A stretch of DNA of 64,000 nucleotides from G963556115 sp963666605 (lineage in GTDB: Bacteria > Planctomycetota > SZUA-567). A program made the position numbers and the translations under genes. This document shows, piece by piece, positions 26,260-35,021 of the stretch (the stretch's first letter is position 1; the number at the start of each line of letters is the position of its first letter). The stretch spans positions 2,480,001 through 2,544,000 of the forward strand of contig OZ223208.1 of NCBI GenBank assembly GCA_965140405.1. Reading direction: 5' to 3'. The notes below the pieces were generated by a model, which saw only the letters and a program-made list of their open reading frames with translations, had not been told where the DNA came from and did no database searches.

Positions 26260-27028
26260 AACTACCACCTTCAAACTTTTCAACAATCATCAAGACCTCT
26301 TCTGCATAGAGATTATCACTCACGCCAAGCTTTCTTACCTTGCCCTCATTGAGTACATACCCTCCAATTATACTAATACTCTCCCCGTCAGCCCAATCCA
26401 GAAAGTCTTGAATAGATAGACAGTGAATGTTTGGAGTATCGTACCAATTGTATGGCAACCATCCTGTCTGAGGCATTCTTCCACGAAGTGCAAGATCGAG
26501 CCTTACCTGCCAGAATGCAAAGTTGGGGAATGTTACAATCCCTCTCCTGCCAACTCTGAGCATCTCAACAAGCACATCTGTAGGATGCATCAAGGTTTGA
26601 AGAGTCTCTTCGAGCACAACATAATCAAAGGATTTATCAGCGAACGACCCGAGACCTGAAGCGATATCAGACTGGAATACCGGCACACCAGAGCGCACAC
26701 ATTCCATAACTGCTTTAGGTTCCCTCTCTATTCCCTGCCCATTGACCTCTTTCATATCTCTAAGTCTAGCAAGTAGCTCACCATTTCCACAGCCAAGATC
26801 CAGCACAGACGAGCCGACAGGTATTTCCTGCTCTATAACCTTGTCTTGCCAACGAAGCTGTTTACCATTCTCATCTGTTACAGGTTTTAACCCTGCCCCA
26901 ACATTTCCAAAAAAGTTCATAATACTGCCAGATCCCACACTTAGTAGAGCAGGATCGACCTGCTTCTGAAGCAGGTTTACTAAATCTAAAAATGATGTAT
27001 TTCCCTCTTCAGGAAGATTAATGTCCAT
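26252..27028 (-). CDS. metW: MetW-like methyltransferase-fold protein
   Basis: This 258-residue Rossmann protein has the SAM-binding motif VLDLGCGNGELLARL (about 77-91), as in MetW, a partner of MetX in many proteobacteria, where MetW is needed for efficient homoserine acetylation. FPNFAFWQVRLDLALRGRMP and the NWYDTPNIH tail are highly typical of MetW. It has about 50 extra residues at the N-terminus compared with the usual 200-residue family member. It lies 53 bp after metX and overlaps umuD. Confidence 0.88.
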   Translation of the reverse strand: MDINLPEEGNTSFLDLVNLLQKQVDPALLSVGSGSIMNFFGNVGAGLKPVTDENGKQLRWQDKVIEQEIPVGSSVLDLGCGNGELLARLRDMKEVNGQGIEREPKAVMECVRSGVPVFQSDIASGLGSFADKSFDYVVLEETLQTLMHPTDVLVEMLRVGRRGIVTFPNFAFWQVRLDLALRGRMPQTGWLPYNWYDTPNIHCLSIQDFLDWADGESISIIGGYVLNEGKVRKLGVSDNLYAEEVLMIVEKFEGGSCE

Positions 27029-27081
27029 ATCTATAATTCCTCAATTACTTAGTGATAATGCTAGTGAGTCATAATACAACC

Positions 27082-28260
27082 TTAGCGTTTCTTTGCAGAC
27101 AAAAAGTTTCTTAGTAACGCATCAACTTCCTCAACCTGAACCAAGAAAGCATCATGACCAAATGCAGACGGCACATCAATATAGGTTACAGGAATATTAT
27201 TCTTACTTAAAGCTAGAGCGAATTCCTTACACTCTTGTGGCGGGTAAAGCCAGTCTGAACTGAAGCTTACAACCATGACATTGGACTTTATTCTCTTACA
27301 TGCCTTCTGTAAGTCTCCCCCACCCCAGCACTCTGCCGCATCATAATAATCCATAGCACGAATTATATATAGGTAGCTATTTGCATCAAACCTCTGAACA
27401 AACTGTTGTCCTTGATAATTTAGATAACTTTCAACTTCAAACTCTATACCAAAGCCAAACTGCAACTCCTGACTACTCTGAAGCCTCCTACCAAATTTCT
27501 CATGCATACCCTCATCAGAAAGGTAAGTAATATGAGCAAGCATTCGAGCTGCTGTCAAGCCAGCAATTGGCGGTTCAGAATCGTAGTAATCACCATTTTT
27601 AAAATTCGGATCATTACGAATCGCATAACTTCCAACCACATTAAACCCTAACCCTTGAGCTGATAGCCTAGGAGCAGCCGCAAACACAACAGTATTCTCA
27701 ACAAAGTCAGGATAAGCAAGTGACCACTCGATGGCTTGTTGTCCACCGAGAGATCCACCAATTACTGCATAAAGCTTTTCAACGCCGATTTTATCAAAGA
27801 ATAACTTCTGCAACCTTACCCAGTCTTGAACAGTAACAACAGGAAACTTGAGTCCATATGGCTTACCTGTCTCAGGATTTATAGAAGCAGGTCCAGTGGT
27901 ACCGTAGCAAGAGCCAAGCACATTTGTACAGATAACCCTATACTTATTTGTATCCATAGCCTTACCCGGTCCTATTACCGTATCCCACCAACCTGGTTTA
28001 TTCTCTCGCCACCTTCTATTTCCCTCCCAGTTCTTATCCCACCCAGCTGCATGGGCATCTCCTGAAAGTGCATGGCAAACGAGTATGACCTTGTCTCCAG
28101 AGCCATACTCTTCATATTCAATTTCAATTGGTGCAAGTGATCGTCCACAATCCAATTCAAATGGATCCTGAAGCGAAGCAACTTGTAGTCGCTTCGCTTC
28201 AGTCCAACCTACTGAATTTGTAGAATCCACATTATCCACATTATCATTATTTTTACTCAT
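27082..28260 (-). CDS. metX: homoserine O-acetyltransferase
   Basis: MetX makes O-acetyl-L-homoserine from homoserine and acetyl-CoA. The 392-residue alpha/beta-hydrolase has the nucleophile elbow GGSLGGQQA with S170, the substrate loop GSCYGTTGPAS near 117, the aspartate in FSSDWLYPP and the histidine in FGHDAF. Whether acetyl- or succinyl-CoA is used cannot be read with certainty from the sequence, but MetY next door and MetW favour acetylation and direct sulfhydrylation. It starts 15 bp after metY in the rrf2-metYXW-umuD operon. Confidence 0.94.
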   Translation of the reverse strand: MSKNNDNVDNVDSTNSVGWTEAKRLQVASLQDPFELDCGRSLAPIEIEYEEYGSGDKVILVCHALSGDAHAAGWDKNWEGNRRWRENKPGWWDTVIGPGKAMDTNKYRVICTNVLGSCYGTTGPASINPETGKPYGLKFPVVTVQDWVRLQKLFFDKIGVEKLYAVIGGSLGGQQAIEWSLAYPDFVENTVVFAAAPRLSAQGLGFNVVGSYAIRNDPNFKNGDYYDSEPPIAGLTAARMLAHITYLSDEGMHEKFGRRLQSSQELQFGFGIEFEVESYLNYQGQQFVQRFDANSYLYIIRAMDYYDAAECWGGGDLQKACKRIKSNVMVVSFSSDWLYPPQECKEFALALSKNNIPVTYIDVPSAFGHDAFLVQVEEVDALLRNFLSAKKR

Positions 28261-28275
28261 CGATAATATAACTTT

Positions 28276-29586
28276 CTATTTTACTTTTGTAGCAACAGTA
28301 AGAGCCTGATCAAGATCCGCCTTGATATCCTCAACATCTTCCAATCCAATGGATAGTCTGATAAAATCAGGAGTAACACCTGCAGCTAATAGTTCTTCAT
28401 CAGAAAGTTGTTGGTGTGTCGTACTTGCAGTATGTGTTACTAATGTCTTACTGTCTAGTAGATTTGCAAGATGAGTAGCCAATTTTACACTATCACACAA
28501 CTTCTTACTCGCTTCATATCCACCTTTTGGAGCAAACCCAAGTAGAGCTCCAGGTCCACATTTATAGTCACGGCCTGCACGCTCATAATCAGGATGTCCC
28601 TTAAGACCAGGGTATTCAACCCACGCCACAAGCGGATGAGCAGCAAGCCACTCAGCAATAATTTGAGCACTTTCACAATGCCTACGTGCACGTATAGGTA
28701 GTGTCTCCACACCAAGTATGATCTGTTGCGAATTAAATGGTGAAATACAAGCGCCTGTATCACGAAGTAATCCACATCTAACCTTGAGAGTGAAGGAAAA
28801 TCCGGGTAGCACTGCATTCTCATGGTTTCCAAATACTTCCCAAAAATTATATCCATGATACGAATCATCAGGCCCATCAATATCTGGGAACTTACCATTA
28901 GCCCAGTTAAAGTCACCTTTTTCTATCACAATACCACCCATGCTTGAACCATGTCCACCTACAATCTTTGTAAGAGAGGTTACTACAATATCAGCACCAT
29001 GAGCAAATGGGTCAAAAATTGGTGGTGGACTAACACTATCATCCACAATTAGCGGAATATCATTCTTATGAGCAATCTCAGAAAGCACCTCAATATCTTC
29101 CAAGTTACACTTAGGGTTACCAATAGTCTCACAATATACGAGTGTAGTATTCTCATCAATTGCATCTGCCACAGCTTGTGGATCACGAGTATCTACCAAC
29201 CTTGTCTCAATACCAAAACGCTTTAAAGTCTTGGTAAAAAGAGTAACAGTTCCGCCATAAAGGTAGCTTGATGCAACAATATTTTGACCAATTGAGGTTA
29301 TCGCAGTAACAGCATAAAAGATAGCTGACATTCCTGAGGCGGTACACACAGCTGAAGTACCACCGTGTATCGCAGCAAGCCTCTTCTCGAGTACATCGGT
29401 AGTAGGATTCATCAGCCTAGTATATATATTCCCCAACTCTTTGAGTTCAAATAGCCTTGCTCCGTGGTCACTATCTTTAAATGCATACGATGTTGTCTGA
29501 TATATTGGCACTGCTTTAGACATAGTCGTCGGATCGATTGTATATCCAGACTGCACAGCTTGAGTATCAACGTTTTTATATTCCAT
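28276..29586 (-). CDS. metY: O-acetylhomoserine sulfhydrylase (aminocarboxypropyltransferase)
   Basis: MetY joins O-acetylhomoserine with sulfide to make homocysteine, a PLP-dependent reaction. The 436-residue protein has the Cys/Met-metabolism PLP signature with the Schiff-base lysine in VVTSLTKIVGGHG, and the long MetY-type insert FWEVFGNHENAVLPGF that separates it from MetB and MetZ (which are about 40 residues shorter). The start MEYKNVDTQAVQSGY is typical. A GGAGAA ribosome site lies 8 nt upstream. It is the first enzyme gene downstream of the rrf2 regulator. Confidence 0.94.
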   Translation of the reverse strand: MEYKNVDTQAVQSGYTIDPTTMSKAVPIYQTTSYAFKDSDHGARLFELKELGNIYTRLMNPTTDVLEKRLAAIHGGTSAVCTASGMSAIFYAVTAITSIGQNIVASSYLYGGTVTLFTKTLKRFGIETRLVDTRDPQAVADAIDENTTLVYCETIGNPKCNLEDIEVLSEIAHKNDIPLIVDDSVSPPPIFDPFAHGADIVVTSLTKIVGGHGSSMGGIVIEKGDFNWANGKFPDIDGPDDSYHGYNFWEVFGNHENAVLPGFSFTLKVRCGLLRDTGACISPFNSQQIILGVETLPIRARRHCESAQIIAEWLAAHPLVAWVEYPGLKGHPDYERAGRDYKCGPGALLGFAPKGGYEASKKLCDSVKLATHLANLLDSKTLVTHTASTTHQQLSDEELLAAGVTPDFIRLSIGLEDVEDIKADLDQALTVATKVK

Positions 29587-29648
29587 AGTAATTCTCCTTT
29601 GTTATCACAGCACAGCTATAAAACCAACTATGCATCAATGCTCTATTG

Positions 29649-30080
29649 TTATATGACGTAATCATGGATCACTCCTGACTGGAGTATTCTTCCTTTTTCT
29701 ACGAGTTGCTTAAAATTTACGCCCATATACACATCAACAAGTGCTTGTGCTGCTTGACTCCAGAGTGGAGCGAAGAGTTTATCCTGCCATTTATGCAGGT
29801 CGACACTTTCGACAGGATGGAGATCTCCCTCAAAGAGCATGATAATGTCTCCAACTCTAATATCTTCAGCTTCAGTAGCGAGTACATACCCACCATCCTT
29901 TCCTCTTTTACTTTCAACAAACCCAGCTGACCTGAGCTCTCTCATAATATTTTGTAAAAACGCGGCAGGTATTGCCTGCTCTTTTGCTATAACAGGAATC
30001 GTCTTCTGCTGAGTGATGGCATTATCAGCCAGTGAATAAATAGCTTTTATCGCATACTGTGTTTTCTGAGCCAACCTCAT
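29649..30080 (-). CDS. Rrf2-family transcriptional regulator (CymR-like, cysteine-free)
   Basis: The 143-residue protein has a winged-helix DNA-binding start (MRLAQKTQYAIKAIYSLAD, then FLQNIMRELRSAGFVESKRGKDGGYVLA), the Rrf2 signature. It contains no cysteine, so it cannot hold the Fe-S cluster of IscR or NsrR. It resembles CymR, the Rrf2 regulator of cysteine and sulfur metabolism in Bacillus, which acts with cysteine synthase. Placed directly upstream of metY-metX-metW, it is very probably the local regulator of homocysteine synthesis. It has its own strong promoter and an inverted repeat in its leader. Confidence 0.85.
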   Translation of the reverse strand: MRLAQKTQYAIKAIYSLADNAITQQKTIPVIAKEQAIPAAFLQNIMRELRSAGFVESKRGKDGGYVLATEAEDIRVGDIIMLFEGDLHPVESVDLHKWQDKLFAPLWSQAAQALVDVYMGVNFKQLVEKGRILQSGVIHDYVI

Positions 30081-30114
30081 AATCCAAACCTTTCCTATCT
30101 GTTTTGTTTGGATT
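30081..30114 (-). promoter_or_regulatory. inverted repeat over the rrf2 leader and -10 box
   Basis: AATCCAAAC (30081-30089) and GTTTGGATT (30106-30114) are exact 9-bp arms 16 bp apart. One arm touches the start codon and the other overlaps the -10 box; the ribosome site lies in the loop. It could be an autoregulatory operator, or an RNA hairpin that controls translation. Confidence 0.5.
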
Positions 30115-30139
30115 ATACCTAGTAACTTTACTTTGTCAA
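30112..30139 (-). promoter_or_regulatory. consensus sigma70 promoter of the rrf2-met operon
   Basis: On the minus strand a perfect TTGACA (30139-30134), 16 bp, and a perfect TATAAT (30117-30112). A transcript starting near 30105 would cover rrf2, metY, metX, metW and umuD. It is the best promoter match in the window. Confidence 0.85.
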
Positions 30140-30348
30140 TAATAATTAATAATTTTTAAAGCATTTACTAATGAATTTATTATAAATAAATCCACCAATT
30201 CCTACTTTTCCAAAAACGAAAAGTTATAATTCACAATAATTCAAATCAAAATAACTAATATTTCTGCACAATATAACCTTTAAAACGCCTATTTTTATGA
30301 CTATATCACAGCCACAAAAAAAAACTTATCTTTTTTTGTAATTTGATA
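30140..30348. other. AT-rich gap between the met and tRNA promoters
   Basis: Nothing gene-like is seen on either strand in this 209-bp stretch; it is mostly A and T runs, including AAAAAAAAA near 30316. It separates two divergent promoters. Confidence 0.6.
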
Positions 30349-30376
30349 TTGACTTAAAACCTTAAAATCGTATTAT
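30349..30376 (+). promoter_or_regulatory. sigma70 promoter of the tRNA pair
   Basis: TTGACT (30349-30354), a 16-bp spacer and TATTAT (30371-30376), about 40 bp upstream of tRNA-Lys. Confidence 0.65.
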
Positions 30377-30415
30377 TTAAATCTCACCAAGGCAATGGTG
30401 AAAGAAACAAAAACT

Positions 30416-30491
30416 AGGAGCGTAGCTCAGTTGGTAGAGCACCGCCTTTTTAAGGCGATGGTCATGGGTTCGAGTCCCCTCGCTCCTACCA
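30416..30491 (+). tRNA. tRNA-Lys (anticodon TTT)
   Basis: The 76-nt gene folds as a cloverleaf. Acceptor AGGAGCG pairs with CGCTCCT, T8-A9 follow, the D arm is GCTC-AGTTGGTA-GAGC, the anticodon loop TTTTTAA holds TTT, and the T arm contains GGTTCGAGTCCC. CCA is encoded. The outermost anticodon-stem pair is a C-A mismatch. It is transcribed with tRNA-Glu. Confidence 0.95.
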
Positions 30492-30524
30492 ATAAAACTT
30501 ATAACACTTTTGAATTATATACGT

Positions 30525-30602
30525 GTTCCTATCGTCTAGCCCGGTCTAGGACACTAGCTTTTCACGCTAGCAACAGGGGTTCGAATCCCCTTAGGAATGC
30601 CA
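30525..30602 (+). tRNA. tRNA-Glu (anticodon TTC)
   Basis: Acceptor GTTCCTA pairs with TAGGAAT (first pair G-T), the anticodon stem CTAGC/GCTAG encloses the loop TTTTCAC with anticodon TTC, the T arm has GGTTCGAATCCCC, and CCA is encoded. Length is 78 nt. It lies 33 bp after tRNA-Lys. Confidence 0.95.
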
Positions 30603-30610
30603 AAAAACGA

Positions 30611-30645
30611 GAATCTTCTAACGAAAGTTAGAAGATTCTTTTTTT
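30611..30645 (+). terminator. strong terminator after the tRNA pair
   Basis: GAATCTTCTAAC (30611-30622), tetraloop GAAA, its exact complement (30627-30638), then seven T. Confidence 0.92.
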
Positions 30646-30719
30646 ATCTAATCTTACTATATTATTTCACTAAATTGCTTATAATAATATCCTAATATAC
30701 TTTTATTATGGAGAGAATA

Positions 30720-31568
30720 ATGGGATTTCAATTCTATATTACAGATGTTTTCACTAACAATAAATATAAAGGTAACCAACTCGCTACTGTTATACTTGAA
30801 GAAGAGTTACCAACCAGCAAAATGCAAGAAATTGCCCGTGAATTCAACTTCTCAGAATCCACCTTTGTTCTCAGACCACAAATAAACGCTACAAACTTTG
30901 ATGTAAGAATATTCACACCTTCTGAAGAAATTCCCTTTGCTGGCCACCCTACACTAGGTACTGCTTACTTGATGTGGCAATACTATAATGGTAAAAATGA
31001 CAGTATCATTACCTTGAGTGAACCAGTCGGACAAATCCCAGTAGACACCAGTTCCGATACTCTCTGGATGACACAGAAGAAGGCAACCTTTGGAGAGTTC
31101 CTTACAAGCAAGGATGCCTCTGCTCTACTCGATATCCCTATAGATTCAATACGTACTGATCTACCTATCCAAATTGTTAGCACAGGGCTTCCCGCTTTGA
31201 TAATTCCACTTGTAAGTATGGATGCTGTTTTGTCCGCAAAGCCATCCCAAAATTTCTATTATGAACTTGCAAAAAGAATTGGCCTTTTCACCATTTACAC
31301 TTTCTCAGAGGAGACTTATAACAGTGAAAACCAACTCAACGCTAGGGTCTACGCTGATATGAATGGTATTATTGAAGACCCAGCCACAGGAAGCGCCACA
31401 GGTTCGCTAGGAGGCTACCTTAACAAGCACACAAACAAAGATATTGATCTCTGCATAGAACAAGGCTTTGAGATTGGTAGAGACTCAATTCTACACTTGA
31501 AAGTAAAGGACGGAGTAATAAAGGTAGGAGGTAGTGTTAAGTTAGTAGCCAAAGGAGAGCTACTATAA
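30720..31568 (+). CDS. PhzF-family isomerase/epimerase-like protein
   Basis: The 282-residue protein has the PhzF/DAP-epimerase-like fold: N-terminal FYITDVFTNNKYKGNQLATV, then NFSESTFVL (the conserved glutamate that acts in PhzF), FAGHPTLGTAYL, and the C-terminal mirror EDPATGSATGSLGGYL. Members isomerise small acids; most have no known substrate. An upstream ATG at 30708 overlaps the GGAGAG ribosome site, so the ATG at 30720 is the start. A second, distant PhzF copy lies at 38895. No phenazine genes are near. Confidence 0.9.
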   Translation: MGFQFYITDVFTNNKYKGNQLATVILEEELPTSKMQEIAREFNFSESTFVLRPQINATNFDVRIFTPSEEIPFAGHPTLGTAYLMWQYYNGKNDSIITLSEPVGQIPVDTSSDTLWMTQKKATFGEFLTSKDASALLDIPIDSIRTDLPIQIVSTGLPALIIPLVSMDAVLSAKPSQNFYYELAKRIGLFTIYTFSEETYNSENQLNARVYADMNGIIEDPATGSATGSLGGYLNKHTNKDIDLCIEQGFEIGRDSILHLKVKDGVIKVGGSVKLVAKGELL

Positions 31569-31590
31569 AGGACAGTATAATTCTGTTATA

Positions 31591-31638
31591 ATATTTTGAA
31601 TGGATCGTAGCTCAATTGCTACGATCCATTCAAAATAT
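31591..31638. terminator. perfect 21-bp inverted-repeat terminator
   Basis: The arms 31591-31611 and 31618-31638 are exact complements of 21 bp around a 6-base loop (TCAATT). The stem ends are A/T-rich (ATATTTTGAA), giving T-runs in both directions. It separates the convergent phzF and RND genes. Confidence 0.88.
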
Positions 31639-31653
31639 GTCTTAGCAAGGAAC

Positions 31654-34600
31654 TTACTTGAGTCTTTTAATCACAAATCTCTTATATCCTCTTCTAGCTC
31701 CTTTATAACCACCAGAGAAAGTATCGACAGCCATTCCCAGCCTCCTCTCAATAGTATCGATTAAAGAGACCAAGCTAGGCAGAGTCAACAGAGTAAGAAT
31801 AGTTGCAAATATCAACCCAAACATCATTGCTACAGCCATAGGCTGCCACATCTGAGTAGATTCACTTGCATACTGAATTCCAAAACTATCAAAGTGGAAG
31901 TCCCAACTAATCCCAGTAACCATTGGCATAAATCCAAGCACAGTAGTCACCGTAGTCAGTATTACAGGTCTAAGCCTAGTTATACAAGCTTCTTCTATAG
32001 CATCAGGAAGGCTCATGCCCTCATTCTTTAGCTGAATAATATACTCTAGTAACACTATCGAATTATTTACAACAACACCTGCAAGTGATATCACACCTAC
32101 CCCTGTCATAATAATCCCAAATGGCATACTAAATACCCCTAATCCAAAGAAAATCCCTGTCAGTGATAGAATAACAGAAGTAAGAATAACAAAAGGATAT
32201 ACTACCGAGTTGAACTGCGCAACAAGCACAAAGAAGATAAGCGAGATTGATATAGCACCAGCATACAGCAAGAAACTACTCGACTCAGACTGATCTTCAT
32301 CCTCACCAGAGAATTTATAGGTATACCCAGCTGGCAAAGCAAATTTCATCTCTTCAAGCTTATTTGCTAACTCTTTACGAACCTTAACCCCTGATGTCTT
32401 TGTATCATCAATATCTGCAGATACAGTCACAACACGTTTATTATCTTTTCTTTTTATTGATCCTACACCGTTAGTATAAGACAACCTTGTCACCGTAGAG
32501 AGAGGTATAAGCTTCCCACTTGGAGTCGGGATAAATAGCTGTGAAAGGGTATCAACAAGTGTTCTACTCTTGTCATCAAGCCTAATCATAATATCATAGT
32601 CATCATCACCATCTCTAAAGTCATCAACTTTAATACCATTTATAGCAGCAGAAAGCACAGAGCCAATACTACTACTAGATAGGCCAAGTAATGCTGCTTT
32701 TTTCCTATCGATATCGAGTTTCAAAGTCGGCTTGGACTGTCCAGCGTCATCACGTATATTTTTTACATTAGGAATCTGCTCAAGTACATGCCTAAATCGA
32801 GCAGCAGAATCACCTAACACCTCAAGGCTTGCTCCAGACACCTGAATCTCAACCGCAGCACCTGTTGGCGGCCCCATCTTACGAGTTTCTACAGTAAAGT
32901 CTGCCCCTGCAAGATTTTTTACTCTTTCTTCAATAGCTTTTATGGTGTTAAAACTGCGCTCTGTTCTATCCTGCATATCTATAAATTCACAAGTTACAGT
33001 ATTATTTCCACCCATTGAGTCAACCTTAGAATATGAAAATTTTATATTTGGGATATCACTAATAGATTGATACTCTTTGCCAAATTTATCCTTTTGAGTC
33101 TTTATCTGCACAGACTCTTTGTAATCAACATCAGCGAAATCTTTACTAAATATTCTTGTTTCACCATCTTTTACAACAGAGTTACAGTACTCTAAGCTTG
33201 CCCCTGATGGCATAGTCATCTTCAGCGCTACTTGCTCAGGATCGGTAACGGGAAAGTACTCTACAGGTATATTATAACCGATCATATACATCCAGAAACT
33301 TATCGCTAGGACTAAAGCCAAACCAGAACCAACAAGTACACTCACCCTAGGAAATATTCTCTGCTTTCCACCTTCTTCCCTTACTCCAAGGAACCTTCGA
33401 AGTAACTTTCTATAGCCAGCAATAAAGAAATTATCATTCTTAACATGCTCACCGAGAACCTTATGCATCTTCTTTTTTCGAACCTTCATTAAACCAGCAG
33501 CCATAGCCGGATTAATTACGAGTGCAACAAATAGGCAGCAAGCCAAGGTTACAATTACAGTAATAGGTATATACTGCATAAACTGTCCCATAATCCCTGT
33601 CCATAAAATTAGAGGAAAATATGCTGCCATAGTTGTCAACGAAGAACCAATAATAGCCCAAGACACCTCAGATGTTGCTTTTTTTGCGGCTTCGATTCGA
33701 GGCATACCACTCTGCATAAATCTATAAATATTCTCAATAATAACAACCGCATTATCAACAAGCATCCCAAGCGCAATAGTCAAGCCAAAGAGAACAACCA
33801 TATTTAAAGTTATCCCCATTGCATTCAAAACAATAAATGCAAGAAACATCGAGAGTGGAATTGATAGAGATACCAATATTGCATTTCTAAGCCCCATTGC
33901 AAAACAGACAACAAATACAACAAGAATAAGCCCAGTTAGTATATTATTTTCAAGATCAGCAACCTGATCTTCAACCCTCTGACCATCATCATTAAGTATG
34001 ACATGGGTTACTCCAGCAGGCCATGCTTGTTTATCAAGCTCAATCCTAGCCCTAACCTTCTCTACAAGAGCAACAATATTCTCACCACTCTTCTTCTTTA
34101 CATAAATATTCACACTATTGAGACCATCCACTCTACCATCAGAATCTTGGTCTTTATTTCCATCATCAATATTAGCGACATCACTAAGGTATACTGGTGA
34201 GCCATCAGGCATTGTCGAAACTACGAGCATTTCTGCTTCAGAAGCATCTTTAAACTCTCCATTAATTTTAACTTGAAACTTTGCATCCTTTGTTCTGATA
34301 CTTCCTCCTGAGAAGTCGCTATTCTCACCAGCAACAAGTTTAGCAACACCTCCCATATCAACACCATACAAAGCCATTCTCATTGGGTCTACCTCGATAT
34401 GTATCTCTCTCTCGAGTCCACCACTTATATCTACCTCTAGTACGCCAGGGATCGCCTCTAAACTATCCTTCATATCTTCAGCAATTTTTCTAAGAGACCT
34501 TTTATCAGTTCCCTTGATTGCGAAAACATAGAATGGTTCTTCAGATAGGTTTATGTCAAAAACGAGTGGGTCGTCTTCAAGGTCTGTTGGAAGTTCACCC

Positions 34601-34947
34601 TTTGCTCTATCCACGGCATCCTTAACATCTGACTCAGCTTTATCGATATCGACTCCGTCGATAAACTCAACAGTAATTTGACTGCTTCCTTCAATTGAGG
34701 TTGATGTTATCTCTTTTACATCATCCATCCCTCTAAGTTTATCTTCAATTTTTTTTGTTATCTGAGTCTCGATAATTTCAGCCGAGACCCCTCTGTAATT
34801 TGTCTGTATAAAGATATATGGTATAATGACCTCTGGAGAAGACTCACGAGGCATTAGCATATACGAAATATAGCCACCAATAGCGAGTATTATTGCCATC
34901 ACATATACAGTGACTCTTTTATCTACAGCAATATTAGAAATAATCAT
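31654..34947 (-). CDS. RND-family efflux transporter (AcrB/MdtB-like)
   Basis: This 1097-residue inner-membrane pump shows the RND repeat plan: a first membrane helix at about 10-30, a large periplasmic loop with the porter domain (VLEVDISGGLEREIHIEVD), a block of helices (ILTGLILVVFVVCFAMGLRNAILV and, near 400, LGMLVDNAVVIIENIYR, the conserved motif with the proton-relay aspartates), then the same plan repeated in the second half (GVGVISLAGVVVNNSIVLLEYI, RLRPVILTTVTTVLGFMP). The second half has VVNN at the aligned place, as usual. It follows the membrane-fusion gene by 75 bp. No TolC-like gene is in the window. Confidence 0.95.
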   Translation of the reverse strand: MIISNIAVDKRVTVYVMAIILAIGGYISYMLMPRESSPEVIIPYIFIQTNYRGVSAEIIETQITKKIEDKLRGMDDVKEITSTSIEGSSQITVEFIDGVDIDKAESDVKDAVDRAKGELPTDLEDDPLVFDINLSEEPFYVFAIKGTDKRSLRKIAEDMKDSLEAIPGVLEVDISGGLEREIHIEVDPMRMALYGVDMGGVAKLVAGENSDFSGGSIRTKDAKFQVKINGEFKDASEAEMLVVSTMPDGSPVYLSDVANIDDGNKDQDSDGRVDGLNSVNIYVKKKSGENIVALVEKVRARIELDKQAWPAGVTHVILNDDGQRVEDQVADLENNILTGLILVVFVVCFAMGLRNAILVSLSIPLSMFLAFIVLNAMGITLNMVVLFGLTIALGMLVDNAVVIIENIYRFMQSGMPRIEAAKKATSEVSWAIIGSSLTTMAAYFPLILWTGIMGQFMQYIPITVIVTLACCLFVALVINPAMAAGLMKVRKKKMHKVLGEHVKNDNFFIAGYRKLLRRFLGVREEGGKQRIFPRVSVLVGSGLALVLAISFWMYMIGYNIPVEYFPVTDPEQVALKMTMPSGASLEYCNSVVKDGETRIFSKDFADVDYKESVQIKTQKDKFGKEYQSISDIPNIKFSYSKVDSMGGNNTVTCEFIDMQDRTERSFNTIKAIEERVKNLAGADFTVETRKMGPPTGAAVEIQVSGASLEVLGDSAARFRHVLEQIPNVKNIRDDAGQSKPTLKLDIDRKKAALLGLSSSSIGSVLSAAINGIKVDDFRDGDDDYDIMIRLDDKSRTLVDTLSQLFIPTPSGKLIPLSTVTRLSYTNGVGSIKRKDNKRVVTVSADIDDTKTSGVKVRKELANKLEEMKFALPAGYTYKFSGEDEDQSESSSFLLYAGAISISLIFFVLVAQFNSVVYPFVILTSVILSLTGIFFGLGVFSMPFGIIMTGVGVISLAGVVVNNSIVLLEYIIQLKNEGMSLPDAIEEACITRLRPVILTTVTTVLGFMPMVTGISWDFHFDSFGIQYASESTQMWQPMAVAMMFGLIFATILTLLTLPSLVSLIDTIERRLGMAVDTFSGGYKGARRGYKRFVIKRLK

Positions 34948-35021
34948 TTATCAACACTTTCATATTATTAGCAGTAAGAGTTATCATTATTAGAACAGAA
35001 AAATTCTATCCCATGATAGTC

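Noticed and set aside
29587..29648. A SAM or T-box riboswitch in front of metY was considered.
   Set aside because: Only 62 bp separate the stop of rrf2 from metY, too short for either class, and no motif fits.
30416..30602. The tRNA pair as an integration site for a mobile element.
   Set aside because: No integrase gene, and no repeat of a tRNA 3' end was seen in the window.
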